Shown in pieces: positions 35,675 to 44,844 of a DNA stretch of 64,000 nt (its first letter is position 1; every line of letters starts with the position of its first letter). Where the stretch lies: contig JAGCGS010000010.1 in the NCBI GenBank assembly GCA_017649485.1, positions 1-64,000 of the forward strand. Reading direction: 5' to 3'. The position numbers and the translations under genes were made by a program. Under the pieces are notes generated by a model, which saw only the letters and a program-made list of their open reading frames with translations, had not been told where the DNA came from and made no database searches. Origin of the DNA: Bacteroidaceae bacterium (GTDB lineage: Bacteria; Bacteroidota; Bacteroidia; Bacteroidales; Bacteroidaceae).

Positions 35675-36835
35675 ATGGGAGAATTTATTAGTTTCTTAGG
35701 ATCCAACCTGCAAACATTCTGGGAGTACACTGGCTATGCTAATGCCGAAGTGGGCAACTGGATCATGATTCTTGTGGGTTTGGTATTCATCTACCTGGCT
35801 GTGACCAAGGAGTTCGAGCCTATGTTGCTCGTACCAATTGGTTTCGGTATCTTGGTAGGTAACGTACCTTTCAACCTCGATGCAGGTCTGAAAGTGGGTG
35901 TATATGAATCTAACTCCGTATTCAACATTCTGTACGGAGGTGTGACTAACGGCTGGTATCCGCCACTGATCTTCCTTGGCATCGGTGCCATGACCGACTT
36001 CTCAGCCTTGATTTCCCAGCCTCGCCTGGTGTTGATCGGTGCTGCAGCTCAGTTCGGTATCTTTGGCGCTTATATGCTGGCTCTGCTTCTGGGCTTCGAT
36101 CCTCAGCAAGCAGGTGCTATTGGTATCATCGGTGGTGCTGACGGTCCTACCGCAATCTTCCTTTCCAGTAAACTGGCTCCAAACTTAATGGGTGCCATCG
36201 CTGTGGCAGCTTACTCTTACATGGCACTTGTGCCTGTGATCCAGCCACCTATCATGCGACTGCTGACAACCAAGAAGGAGCGCGTAATCCGCATGAAACC
36301 TCCAAGAGCCGTTTCCAAGAACGAGAAGGTGATCTTCCCTATCGTTGGTCTGTTGCTGACTGCCTTCCTGGTTCCTTCAGGTCTGCCTCTGCTGGGTATG
36401 CTGTTCTTCGGTAACCTGCTGAAGGAAAGTGGTGTGACTCGTCGTTTGGCGGAGACTGCCCGCAACCAGTTGATTGACGTGGTAACAATCCTGTTGGGTT
36501 TCACCGTAGGTTGCTCTACTCAGGCTTCTGAGTTCATCACCGTGAACTCTCTGCTCATCTTCGGTTTGGGTGCATTGTCATTCGTGATTGCAACCGCTTC
36601 TGGTGTGCTGTTCGTGAAGTTCTTCAACCTGTTCTTGAAAGAAGGTAGCAAGATTAATCCTTTAATCGGTAACGCTGGTGTATCTGCTGTGCCTGATGCT
36701 GCCCGTATCTCTCAGAACGTAGGTCTGGAATATGACCCATCTAACTACCTGCTCATGCAGGCTATGGGTCCTAACGTAGCAGGTGTGATTGGTTCAGCAG
36801 TAGCTGCTGGTATCCTGTTGGGCTTCTTGATTTAA
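35675..36835 (+). CDS. mmdB: Na+-translocating decarboxylase beta subunit
   Basis: 386 residues, strongly hydrophobic with about nine or ten membrane helices. It decarboxylates carboxybiotin and pumps Na+ out. Conserved motifs: 'VGNVPFNLDAGLKVGVYESNSV' (near 64), 'GGVTNGWYPPLIFLGIGAMTDFSAL', 'IGIIGGADGPTAIFLSSKLAP' and 'AGVSAVPDAARISQNVGLEYDPSNYLLMQAMGPNVAGVIGSA'. The conserved Asp in 'GGADGPT' is typical. Last gene before a strong terminator. Confidence 0.95.
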   Translation: MGEFISFLGSNLQTFWEYTGYANAEVGNWIMILVGLVFIYLAVTKEFEPMLLVPIGFGILVGNVPFNLDAGLKVGVYESNSVFNILYGGVTNGWYPPLIFLGIGAMTDFSALISQPRLVLIGAAAQFGIFGAYMLALLLGFDPQQAGAIGIIGGADGPTAIFLSSKLAPNLMGAIAVAAYSYMALVPVIQPPIMRLLTTKKERVIRMKPPRAVSKNEKVIFPIVGLLLTAFLVPSGLPLLGMLFFGNLLKESGVTRRLAETARNQLIDVVTILLGFTVGCSTQASEFITVNSLLIFGLGALSFVIATASGVLFVKFFNLFLKEGSKINPLIGNAGVSAVPDAARISQNVGLEYDPSNYLLMQAMGPNVAGVIGSAVAAGILLGFLI

Positions 36836-36858
36836 AGTTTTATTTGAATCGTTCATAA

Positions 36859-36893
36859 AAAAGCGGGGAAAGCTTGATGCTTTCTCCGCTTTT
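36859..36893. terminator. Rho-independent terminator after the decarboxylase operon
   Basis: 15-bp stem (AAAAGCGGGGAAAGC paired with GCTTTCTCCGCTTTT, one G-U pair) with a TTGAT loop and a T-rich end. Confidence 0.9.
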
Positions 36894-36898
36894 CTTTA

Positions 36899-36906
36899 TA
36901 CCTTTG
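36899..36906 (+). promoter_or_regulatory. Promoter -7 motif for the amylase gene
   Basis: TACCTTTG, an exact TAnnTTTG match, 26 bases upstream of the amylase ATG and directly after the terminator. Confidence 0.6.
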
Positions 36907-36932
36907 TGGTATAGAACTAACAAACTTATACC

Positions 36933-38777
36933 ATGAAGAAACTATTCTTTTTGTTGGGAGCATTGATGCTCAGCATCATTTCCCATGCCGCTACGATTAA
37001 TAAAATTGACCCGCCTTATTGGTATGCCGGATTACAGCATCATGAGTTGCAACTGATGGTGTATGGCAATGATATTGGTTTCTCACAGGTAAGCACCAAC
37101 TATCCAGGAGTGATGATTACAAACACAGTCACTCTGGAAAGCAAGAATTACCTGTTGGTGTATCTGGATATTAAGGATGCCAAACCAGGAAAGATGCAGC
37201 TCACTTTCAAGAAAGACAATCAAGAACTGAAGCAAGAGTATGAGTTGAAAGCACGTGCTAAGCGAGGTGAAGACCATGTAGGCTTTGGCAGCAGTGACGT
37301 ACTCTATCTGCTGATGCCTGATCGCTTTGCTAATGGCGATGAGAGCATTGACAATATCAAAGGGATGTCTGACTACAAAGTGGATCGCAGTAATCCGAAT
37401 GGTCGCCATGGAGGAGATATGAAAGGTATAGAACAGCACCTCGACTACTTCACCGACTTAGGTGTAACAGCATTGTGGTTCACTCCTGTTTTGGAGAACG
37501 ACATGCGTGGAGGCTCTTATCACGGCTATGCCACCACTGATTATTACAAGGTAGATCCACGTTTTGGTAGCAATGAGGAGTACCGTCAGCTCATCAGCGA
37601 GGCACATCAAAAGGGCTTAAAGGTGGTAATGGACATGATATTCAACCATTGTGGTAGTGAGCATGTCTGGCTAAAGGATATACCCTCACGCGACTGGTTC
37701 AACCATTCCAACTATGAGGAGGCTTTCGTGCAAACCAACTACCGACTCACACCAGTTGTGGATCCCTATGCTTCGAAGCATGATTTCGACCGCATGGCGA
37801 ACGGTTGGTTCGTACGAACGATGCCCGACCTTAACCAAAACAATCCTCATGTGATGACTTATCTGTTGCAGACGAGTATCTGGTGGGTGGAGTATGCTGA
37901 CATCGATGGCATCCGCATGGACACCTACCCCTACGCCGACTACCAGGCGATGAGTCAGTGGATGTATATTATAAATAAGGAGTACCCAAACTTCAACGTG
38001 GTGGGCGAGTCATGGGTAACTGAACCAGCCTTCACAGCTTGGTTCCAAAAAGACTCCAAGATAGCCAAGCCTCTGAACAGCAACCTGACTACAGTAATGG
38101 ATTTCAGCTTCTTCGACAAGGTGAACATCGCCAAGAAAGAGCAAAGCAATGGACAAGGTCAAGGTCTCGACCGCATCTATAACAACTTTGTGTATGACTT
38201 CCTCTACCCCAACCCGTTGTCGGTGCTAACTTTTATCGAGAATCATGATACTGACCGTTTTTTAGAAGAAGGCCAGGACTTTGCTTCGCTAAAGCAGGCG
38301 GCTACGATGTTGCTCACCATACCTCGCATTCCGCAATTATATTATGGCACAGAGGTACTGATGAATGGTGTTAAGACGAGAAGCGACGGTTATGTACGCA
38401 AGGACTTCCCCGGAGGATGGAAGGGCGACAAACAAAATGCCTTCACCGCTGCTGATCGCACGTCAGAGCAGAACGAGTGCTACAATTTCTACAAGACCAT
38501 CCTGCATTGGCGTCAAGGCAATGAGGTAATTAGCCAAGGCAGCATGACACACTTCCTGGTGGAGAACAGTGTATATGCATACGCACGTCAGCTTAATGAC
38601 AAGACGGTATTTGTGATGTTGAATGGTAGCGATAAGGAAACTACTGCCAACCTCAGTATCTACAATGAAATCCTGCAAGGTCATACTACAGGCAAGGATG
38701 TGTTAACAGGCAAAACCGTTAAGTTGGGAAAGGAATTGAAGATGCAGCCACGTGAGACACTGGTGTTGGAATTATGA
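36933..38777 (+). CDS. Alpha-amylase family GH13 with cyclomaltodextrinase-like N-domain
   Basis: 614 residues with a signal peptide (MKKLFFLLGALMLSIISHAA). The N-terminal ~100 residues form an Ig-like CBM34-type domain. The barrel shows 'VVMDMIFNHCG' (region I), 'DGIRMDTYPYADY' (nucleophile Asp), 'FNVVGESWVTEPA' (acid-base Glu) and 'LTFIENHDTDRFL' (third acid). This is the SusA/neopullulanase-like type, hydrolysing starch, pullulan or cyclodextrins in the periplasm. No susR, susCD or susB neighbours are present, so this copy stands alone. Confidence 0.92.
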   Translation: MKKLFFLLGALMLSIISHAATINKIDPPYWYAGLQHHELQLMVYGNDIGFSQVSTNYPGVMITNTVTLESKNYLLVYLDIKDAKPGKMQLTFKKDNQELKQEYELKARAKRGEDHVGFGSSDVLYLLMPDRFANGDESIDNIKGMSDYKVDRSNPNGRHGGDMKGIEQHLDYFTDLGVTALWFTPVLENDMRGGSYHGYATTDYYKVDPRFGSNEEYRQLISEAHQKGLKVVMDMIFNHCGSEHVWLKDIPSRDWFNHSNYEEAFVQTNYRLTPVVDPYASKHDFDRMANGWFVRTMPDLNQNNPHVMTYLLQTSIWWVEYADIDGIRMDTYPYADYQAMSQWMYIINKEYPNFNVVGESWVTEPAFTAWFQKDSKIAKPLNSNLTTVMDFSFFDKVNIAKKEQSNGQGQGLDRIYNNFVYDFLYPNPLSVLTFIENHDTDRFLEEGQDFASLKQAATMLLTIPRIPQLYYGTEVLMNGVKTRSDGYVRKDFPGGWKGDKQNAFTAADRTSEQNECYNFYKTILHWRQGNEVISQGSMTHFLVENSVYAYARQLNDKTVFVMLNGSDKETTANLSIYNEILQGHTTGKDVLTGKTVKLGKELKMQPRETLVLEL

Positions 38778-38840
38778 CATTACTAATCTCTCAAGTCAGA
38801 CATTAGTAATCTCTCAAGCCTGACATTAGTAATGTATGAG
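38776..38840. repeat. 23-bp tandem repeat starting in the amylase stop codon
   Basis: Two full 23-base units (38776-38798 and 38799-38821) and a partial third (38822-38840). The shared core is GACATTAGTAATCTCTCAAG; the first unit has one change (TAC instead of TAG). The ACATTA/TAATGT halves are self-complementary. The first unit begins inside the TGA stop. Confidence 0.85.
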
Positions 38841-38853
38841 ACTACAGATTGGT

Positions 38854-38891
38854 ATGACGAGGACATTGATAAGGAATCATGTCCTCGTCAT
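38854..38891. other. Perfect 13-bp hairpin after the amylase repeat
   Basis: ATGACGAGGACAT (38854-38866) and ATGTCCTCGTCAT (38879-38891) are exact reverse complements with a 12-base loop. No T tract follows. It could be a terminator without a tail, a processing site, or a protein-binding site upstream of the efflux operon. Confidence 0.6.
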
Positions 38892-39014
38892 CTTCATGTA
38901 ATATGCGAAAGTGTAAAATCAACCATATTTTATCCTGTATAGAACTTTGATAATCCATAGAAAGTTGCGAATTTTGCATACGAAAAAGAATATAACAATA
39001 AAATGACAATAAGC

Positions 39015-40040
39015 ATGAAATCAAAGATTTTTATGGGGCTACTCTTCCTGTCACTCATGGTGATGAGCTGCAATGATGGCAAAAACAAGCAGGAAAAAGC
39101 TCCCATGCGAGTAAAGACAGAAGTGGTAAAATCAACCAGCGAGGGAGCAAGCCAAACCTATGTGGGAATAGTGGAAGAACGTGAAGGCACAGCAGTAAGT
39201 TTCACCAGTATGGGTGTGGTACGCCACATGCTGGTTAGCGAGGGTCAAGCAGTAAGTCGCGGACAGCTCATTGCCGACATGGACGACACTCAAGCTCGAA
39301 ATATGTTAGCTGTGGCTGAATCGGGCATGAATCAGGCTAACGATGCGCTACAACGATATGGCATGCTGCACGACAATGGCTCACTGCCCGAAGTAAGATG
39401 GGTTGAGATACAGAGCAAGGTACAACAGGCTGAGTCACAACTCGCCATCGCCCAGAAGAACCTGGCCGACTGTCAACTCAGGGCTCCTGTTAGTGGAATC
39501 ATTGGAAAGAAGAACATCAATGCAGGCGAGACGGCCATGCCCTCTGTGGCTGTGGTAACCATCTTAGATATCAGCAGCGTGAAAGTAAAGATTTCCGTTC
39601 CTGAGTCTGAGATCAAGCAAATAGACAGTAACACAACATCCATCATTGATGTAGAGGCTGCAGGCAAACAGGTAAAGGGAGGTCTGATTGAGAAAGGTGT
39701 ACAGGCTGATGCCCTTACCCATACCTATCCAGTGCGCATCAACGTAGAGAATGCTGACCGCAAACTCCTGCCTGGTATGGTAGCAAATGTCCAACTGGGT
39801 CATGGCAATAGCGAGACAGCCGCCATCCCTACCCTGCCCGTAACCAGTGTGCAGAAGAAAACTGATGGTTCGTTGTTCGTATGGGTGGTGGATGCCGACA
39901 ATACGGCACATCGCAAAACAATAACCATCGGACAGACTATGGGTACTCGCATCGCCATAACAAATGGCATCACAGACGGACAGCGTGTAGTGACAGAAGG
40001 ATACCAGAAACTGAGTGAGGGAACCAAAGTAGTTTATTGA
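39015..40040 (+). CDS. RND efflux periplasmic adaptor (membrane fusion lipoprotein)
   Basis: 341 residues from the ATG at 39015; an ATG four codons earlier is possible. Lipoprotein signal ends in 'LSLMVMSCNDG' (C19). The HlyD/AcrA layout is present: 'GTAVSFTSMGVVRHMLVSEGQAVSRGQLIADMDD' (lipoyl half), alpha-hairpin with 'VQQAESQLAIAQKNLADCQLRAPVSGIIGKKNINAGE', then beta-barrel and membrane-proximal regions. It links the inner-membrane pump to the TolC-like channel; drug or lipid substrates are not predictable. First gene of a tight three-gene operon. Confidence 0.94.
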   Translation: MKSKIFMGLLFLSLMVMSCNDGKNKQEKAPMRVKTEVVKSTSEGASQTYVGIVEEREGTAVSFTSMGVVRHMLVSEGQAVSRGQLIADMDDTQARNMLAVAESGMNQANDALQRYGMLHDNGSLPEVRWVEIQSKVQQAESQLAIAQKNLADCQLRAPVSGIIGKKNINAGETAMPSVAVVTILDISSVKVKISVPESEIKQIDSNTTSIIDVEAAGKQVKGGLIEKGVQADALTHTYPVRINVENADRKLLPGMVANVQLGHGNSETAAIPTLPVTSVQKKTDGSLFVWVVDADNTAHRKTITIGQTMGTRIAITNGITDGQRVVTEGYQKLSEGTKVVY

Positions 40041-40044
40041 CAAA

Positions 40045-43000
40045 ATGGAAGAAAAGAAAATCAATTGGTTCAAGTGGCCATTAGAGCACTATTCAATATC
40101 CTTGCTGCTGGTCATTATCTTCTTTTTCATGGGCATTTACGGTATGTATGTGATGCCTAAAGATGAGTTCCCAGCATTTACTATCCGTCAAGGTGTGGTG
40201 ATTGGTGTTTATCCCGGCGCAACTGCCGAGGAGGTGGAGGAACAACTGACAAAGCCTTTAGAGCGATACCTTTTCACTTACGAAGAGGTTAACCGTACCA
40301 AAACCACCTCAACCTCACAAAATGGTATGTGCATCGTGATGGTACGCCTCAACGATGAGGTAAACAACAAAGATGAGGTGTGGAGCAAAGTGAAGCATGG
40401 CATCAACACTTTCAAGACCAGTTTGCCCAGTGGCGTACTGACGGTCATGGTAAACGACGACTTTGGCAATACCAGTGCCCTGCTCATCGCAATCGAGAGT
40501 GACCAGCGCAGCTATCGGGAGTTGCACGACTATAGTGACAAACTGAGCGACCGACTGCGTCGTATCGAGTCTGTGGCCAATGTCAATATTTATGGTGAGA
40601 AGAAAGAGCAGATCAGTCTCTATATCGATCGCCAACGACTGCAGGCTTACGGTATTGGGCAGCAGACGCTGATGACCCAACTCCAAACTCAAGGACTCAC
40701 CACTTTGAGTGGCAGTATTGTGGGCGATACCCAGCAAACACCTATTCATATCGAACCAGTAGAAAACAACGAAGAAGAGATTGCAAACCAGATAATCTAC
40801 AACGACCCTGTCACAGGCAAGGTAGTACGTGTACGTGATGTAGCCCGTGTTGTTCGTGAATATGACCTGTCTGACAGCTACGTCGAGCAAAATGGACACC
40901 CTTGCATCCTGATATCCATGGAGATGGTGCCAGGTCACAACATCGTGATGTATGGCGAAGAAGTAGATGAGGTACTTGACGACTTCCGTGAGAATATTTT
41001 CCCCGAAGATGTGATTATTACTCGCATAGCCGACCAGCCCAAGGTAGTAGGCAATAGTGTGAGTTCATTCCTTCGCGACCTGATTATCTCCATGATAGTC
41101 ATCGTAGTGGTGATGCTACTGTTGTTCCCTCTGCGCTCAGCAATCGTGGCAGGTATCACTGTCCCAATCAGTACGTTCATCTCCGTATCAGTGATGTTCC
41201 TGTGCGGTATTGAATTGAATATGGTAACCTTGGCCGCCTTGATTGTGGTATTAGGAATGGTGGTGGATAACTCTATCGTGGTAATCGACGGTTATTTGGA
41301 ATATATCAACAAAGGCTATGAACCCAAGAAAGCTGCCATTGATTCCGCGAAGCAATACTTCATGCCGATGTTGCTTGCCACCCTCTGCATCTGCATCATC
41401 TTCTACCCCTTGCTTTATACCATGAAGGGAGCTTTCCATGATGCCTTGGAAGAGTTTCCATTAACCATTACCATCAACCTGATGGTATCACTCTTCTTGG
41501 CCGTGTTGGTCATCCCATTCTTGGAAGTGCTGATCATCAAGCCAGAGAAGGTGCTGAATAGTAATAGTAAAAAGAAGAACAAGCGTTCGCTGACTGACAT
41601 CGTTCAACAAACCTACGACAAAGTATTGGCCGTTACCTTCCGCCATCCATGGATGACCATAGCCATCGGTATCGGATTGGTAATCCTCTCCAGTGCCATT
41701 GTTCCATTCCTGAAGATTCGCATGTTCCCCTATGCTGACCGTGACCAGTTTGCCGTTGAGATTTTCATGCCAGATAGTAAGGGCTTGCAAGATACGCGTG
41801 CTATTGCCGACTCACTGCGTCAAGTTATGCAAGAGGATAAAGACATTAAGAGCATCACCAGTTTCATTGGTTGCTCTTCACCCCGATTCCAAGTAACCTA
41901 TGCTCCCCAGATAGCAGGGCGCAACTATGCTCAGTTCATCGTAAATACGGTGTCGCAAAAAGCCACCCTACAGCTGTTAGCAAAGTACCAACCTCAATGG
42001 AGTGAGGCCTTCCCTGAGGCTTATATCCGCTTCAAGCGTTTGGACTACTTGGAGGTAACGGAATTAGAGTATCGTTTCTATGGTGATGACATTGGGGTAC
42101 TGCACGAAGCAGGTGAACAGCTGATGACCCGCATGCGAGAGATGCCCGAGGTTGAATGGGTGCACAGCGATTACTTTCAGCCCTCGCCAATCATCGACAT
42201 CACCCTCGACCCTGTGATATCGGCCCAGCTGGGCATCAACCGCGCCACAGCCTCATTAGGTCTCGCTACCGTCACCAGCAACCTACAGATTGGAGAGCTG
42301 TGGGAAGGAGATTATAACCTACCTATCGTAGTAAAGGATAATACCGACCTCACCTATTCTGATATAGAGAACTTAGGTATCACCTCTCCTATTGCCGTGC
42401 TTTCAGCTGGTATGCAAGGAGCAGGCAACAATTTTGCAGCCAACGGTAGTGTACCTGTGCGTCAGTTCGCCAAAGTAACCCCTGCTTGGCGAGAGAGCCG
42501 CATCATGCATCGTGGTGGTGAGCGTTGCCTCACTGTAACTGGCCAGTTTGCCCAAGGCATCTATGCCGCTCCCGTTGAGAGCCGCATTGCGGAAATCATG
42601 AAAAAAGAACTTGACCTGCCAGACGGTGTACGCACTGAGGTAGGTGGCGAAATAGAATACGATGCAGAGGCTATGCCACAGATTTTCGGAGGCGTGGCTA
42701 TCTCTATCGTGATAATCTTCTTCTTTTTGTTATTCAACTTTAAGAAGTATGGCATCACTACCGTCTGCATCGCGGCGTTGGGCTTGATGATGCCAGGTGC
42801 TTTGATTGGCTTGGGACTGATGGATCGCACCTTAGGATTAACCTCTGTGATGGGTTTTATTACGCTCATGGGTATGATCATGCGCAATGAGATATTGATA
42901 TTCGAGCATGCCAACGACCTGATAAAACGATATGTGGCAGAACATGGCGATTGGAAGGTTGACCGCAAAGCGTATAACGAGGCAGTGAAGCAGGCTGCGC

Positions 43001-43197
43001 GAGATGCCGGTAGTCGCCGTATGGTGCCCATTTTCCTCACTACAGCCACTACTGCAGTGGGTGTGGTACCCATGATTATCGCCCAGTCATCGTTCTGGAT
43101 GCCCGTAGGTGTAACCATCTTCGCTGGTGGCATTGGCTCACTAATTATGGTAGTTACGGTATTGCCCGTAGTTTATTGGAAGGTGAATCTTAAGTGA
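40045..43197 (+). CDS. RND efflux transporter permease (AcrB family)
   Basis: 1050 residues. Typical two-fold repeat of a first membrane helix, a large periplasmic loop and six further helices. Seen: 'MYVMPKDEFPAFTIRQGVVIGVYPGATAEEVEEQ', 'VVVLGMVVDNSIVVIDGYLE' (TM4 with the paired Asp-type region) and a second-half 'GFITLMGMIMRNEILIFEHAND'. The pump uses proton flow. It begins 4 bases after the adaptor stop and ends 9 bases before the TolC-like gene. No local TetR-type regulator is present. Confidence 0.95.
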   Translation: MEEKKINWFKWPLEHYSISLLLVIIFFFMGIYGMYVMPKDEFPAFTIRQGVVIGVYPGATAEEVEEQLTKPLERYLFTYEEVNRTKTTSTSQNGMCIVMVRLNDEVNNKDEVWSKVKHGINTFKTSLPSGVLTVMVNDDFGNTSALLIAIESDQRSYRELHDYSDKLSDRLRRIESVANVNIYGEKKEQISLYIDRQRLQAYGIGQQTLMTQLQTQGLTTLSGSIVGDTQQTPIHIEPVENNEEEIANQIIYNDPVTGKVVRVRDVARVVREYDLSDSYVEQNGHPCILISMEMVPGHNIVMYGEEVDEVLDDFRENIFPEDVIITRIADQPKVVGNSVSSFLRDLIISMIVIVVVMLLLFPLRSAIVAGITVPISTFISVSVMFLCGIELNMVTLAALIVVLGMVVDNSIVVIDGYLEYINKGYEPKKAAIDSAKQYFMPMLLATLCICIIFYPLLYTMKGAFHDALEEFPLTITINLMVSLFLAVLVIPFLEVLIIKPEKVLNSNSKKKNKRSLTDIVQQTYDKVLAVTFRHPWMTIAIGIGLVILSSAIVPFLKIRMFPYADRDQFAVEIFMPDSKGLQDTRAIADSLRQVMQEDKDIKSITSFIGCSSPRFQVTYAPQIAGRNYAQFIVNTVSQKATLQLLAKYQPQWSEAFPEAYIRFKRLDYLEVTELEYRFYGDDIGVLHEAGEQLMTRMREMPEVEWVHSDYFQPSPIIDITLDPVISAQLGINRATASLGLATVTSNLQIGELWEGDYNLPIVVKDNTDLTYSDIENLGITSPIAVLSAGMQGAGNNFAANGSVPVRQFAKVTPAWRESRIMHRGGERCLTVTGQFAQGIYAAPVESRIAEIMKKELDLPDGVRTEVGGEIEYDAEAMPQIFGGVAISIVIIFFFLLFNFKKYGITTVCIAALGLMMPGALIGLGLMDRTLGLTSVMGFITLMGMIMRNEILIFEHANDLIKRYVAEHGDWKVDRKAYNEAVKQAARDAGSRRMVPIFLTTATTAVGVVPMIIAQSSFWMPVGVTIFAGGIGSLIMVVTVLPVVYWKVNLK

Positions 43198-43206
43198 AAT
43201 AGTTAT

Positions 43207-44574
43207 ATGAAAAGAATAATATACATAATAGCCTGTTTATTTGCATTGTCAATAGCCAAAGGTCAATGGTCAATCGCCAATGGTCAATCAGTATATACCC
43301 TCGAACAGATTCTTGACTCTGCCCGCCATAACAACATTACCTTGCGCAACGCACAGCGTAGCATCGATGCCGCCCAAGAACAACGTAAGGAAGCGTTCAC
43401 CAAGTATTTCCCCACTATAAGTGCCACTGGTTTTGGCTTCACTGCCAACAAAGGTATGGCGAAGATGGATATTAATATGTCGGATTACATCACCCCTGAG
43501 ATGGCAGCCGGCATTGCCCAGTCGGGCATCCTGCCTGTTGAGGCATTGGCTTCGTTGAGTCAACCCATTAGCATGGAGATGATGAAAAAAGGTGTGATGG
43601 GTAGCGTGGTGGCGATGCAACCAGTTTTTGCCGGTGGACAAATAATTAACGGCAACAAACTTGCCAAGGTGGGTGAGGATGTGAGCCGCCTGCAACTGCG
43701 ACTGTCTGAGAACGAAGTGGAGAAGACTGCTGAGCAATACTACTGGCAGATTGTATCTTTGGAGGAGAAACTCAAGACTGTCAATGCCGTAGAGACTTTA
43801 CTGAAAGACATCAACAAGGATGTGACAGTAGCAGTAAAAGCAGGCGTAGTTTTACGCAACGACCTCTTGCAGGTGGAGCTCCGCCAGAACGACGTGGAGA
43901 GCCAAAAGCTCACCTTGAACAACAATATCTCCATCTTGCGCATGGTGTTGGCACAATACTGCGGTCTGCAAAGCACAGACTTTATCTTGGACTATAATCC
44001 TGAGATACTGTCACCCATGCTGGAAAAGCAAGACCACCAGCAAGCATTGCTCAACACGCCAGAATATCAGCTATTAGGCAAACAGGTGGAAGCCACTAAG
44101 TTACAGCATAAGATGACAGTTGGAAGTTATCTGCCTACAGTAGCTGTAGGAGGTGGCCTTGTTTATCATAACATGATGGAGTCTGGCCGTTCATTCGGTA
44201 TGCTGATGGCCACCGTGAGCATTCCAATCTCCGACTGGTGGGGAGGTTCCCATGCCATCAAGCGCAAGAAGATTGAGCGGCAGATGGCTATCGACCAATT
44301 GGCTGACAATTCTGAACTGCTGAAAATTAATATGCAGAGTGCTTGGAACAACGTACAAGAGGCCTACCAACAGCTTGACATTGCCCAACGAAGCATCGAA
44401 CAGGCAAGTGAGAACCTGCGATTGAACCGTAATTTCTACCAAGCCGGCACCAGTACCATGAGCGACCTTTTAGAGGCACAGCTACTCTACCAGCAAGCGC
44501 TCGACAAGCGAACTGATGCCTACATAAACTATCAAAACAGGCTCTTAGCATACCGCCAGGCTGTGGGAGAATAA
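43207..44574 (+). CDS. TolC-family outer-membrane efflux protein
   Basis: 455 residues, signal peptide from residue 1 ('MKRIIYIIACLFALSIAKG'). Two OEP repeats with coiled-coil stretches, for instance 'LDSARHNNITLRNAQRSIDAAQEQRKEAF' and 'QSAWNNVQEAYQQLDIAQRSIEQASENLRLN'. 'AGTSTMSDLLEAQLLYQQALDKRTDAYINYQNRLLAYRQA' is the usual C-terminal end. Residues 15-28 are two copies of a 7-residue unit (SIAKGQW, SIANGQS) encoded by six heptanucleotide repeats, at the likely signal-peptidase site. Final gene of the RND operon. Confidence 0.94.
   Translation: MKRIIYIIACLFALSIAKGQWSIANGQSVYTLEQILDSARHNNITLRNAQRSIDAAQEQRKEAFTKYFPTISATGFGFTANKGMAKMDINMSDYITPEMAAGIAQSGILPVEALASLSQPISMEMMKKGVMGSVVAMQPVFAGGQIINGNKLAKVGEDVSRLQLRLSENEVEKTAEQYYWQIVSLEEKLKTVNAVETLLKDINKDVTVAVKAGVVLRNDLLQVELRQNDVESQKLTLNNNISILRMVLAQYCGLQSTDFILDYNPEILSPMLEKQDHQQALLNTPEYQLLGKQVEATKLQHKMTVGSYLPTVAVGGGLVYHNMMESGRSFGMLMATVSIPISDWWGGSHAIKRKKIERQMAIDQLADNSELLKINMQSAWNNVQEAYQQLDIAQRSIEQASENLRLNRNFYQAGTSTMSDLLEAQLLYQQALDKRTDAYINYQNRLLAYRQAVGE
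43248..43289. repeat. Heptanucleotide repeat inside the TolC-like gene, six units
   Basis: Six exact 7-base steps (GTCAATA, GCCAAAG, GTCAATG, GTCAATC, GCCAATG, GTCAATC). Because 3 x 7 bases is 7 codons, the array translates into a tandem 7-residue peptide. Confidence 0.9.
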
Positions 44575-44607
44575 TGCTATAGTACAACCCTTTTAGGGAC
44601 TTGTTTG

Positions 44608-44647
44608 AAAGGAAAGCCTCCTGTCACTTGACGGAGGCTTTCCTTTT
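44608..44647. terminator. Strong bidirectional terminator after the efflux operon
   Basis: A 14-bp stem (AAAGGAAAGCCTCC/GGAGGCTTTCCTTT) plus an inner GTC/GAC pair with an ACTT loop, ending in TTTT. Confidence 0.9.
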
Positions 44648-44776
44648 ACCCGTCGCAATATCTCCCACCAGTGAAAGGAGGCATTCCTATAGGGGTATAG
44701 GAGATATTGCGACGAGTGATAGCAGATATTCGGACGAATGAGAGAAAAGCTTCCGTCGAGTGATACGAAAACTATC
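44622..44776. repeat. Degenerate 22-bp periodic repeat, seven units
   Basis: Seven consecutive units of 22 bases (one is 23) from 44622 to 44776. Units share words such as CGAGTGATA (44711-44732 and 44755-44776) and GCTTTCC/GCATTCC/GCTTCC ends. A perfect 15-bp inverted repeat (44651-44665 with 44700-44714) and a CCTATA/TATAGG stem lie inside. There is no ORF, and the first unit overlaps the terminator. Confidence 0.65.
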
Positions 44777-44844
44777 TTTCCTCCTTCTTATCTATTCTTA
44801 TACCTATTTATAATTATAATTCACTAACAACCATGTAGGAAGCA

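Noticed and set aside
36933..38777. Complete starch utilisation (sus) locus
   Set aside because: Only one GH13 gene is present; no susC, susD, susR or susB neighbours.
44622..44776. CRISPR array
   Set aside because: Units are 22 bases, degenerate, without distinct spacers, and there are no cas genes.
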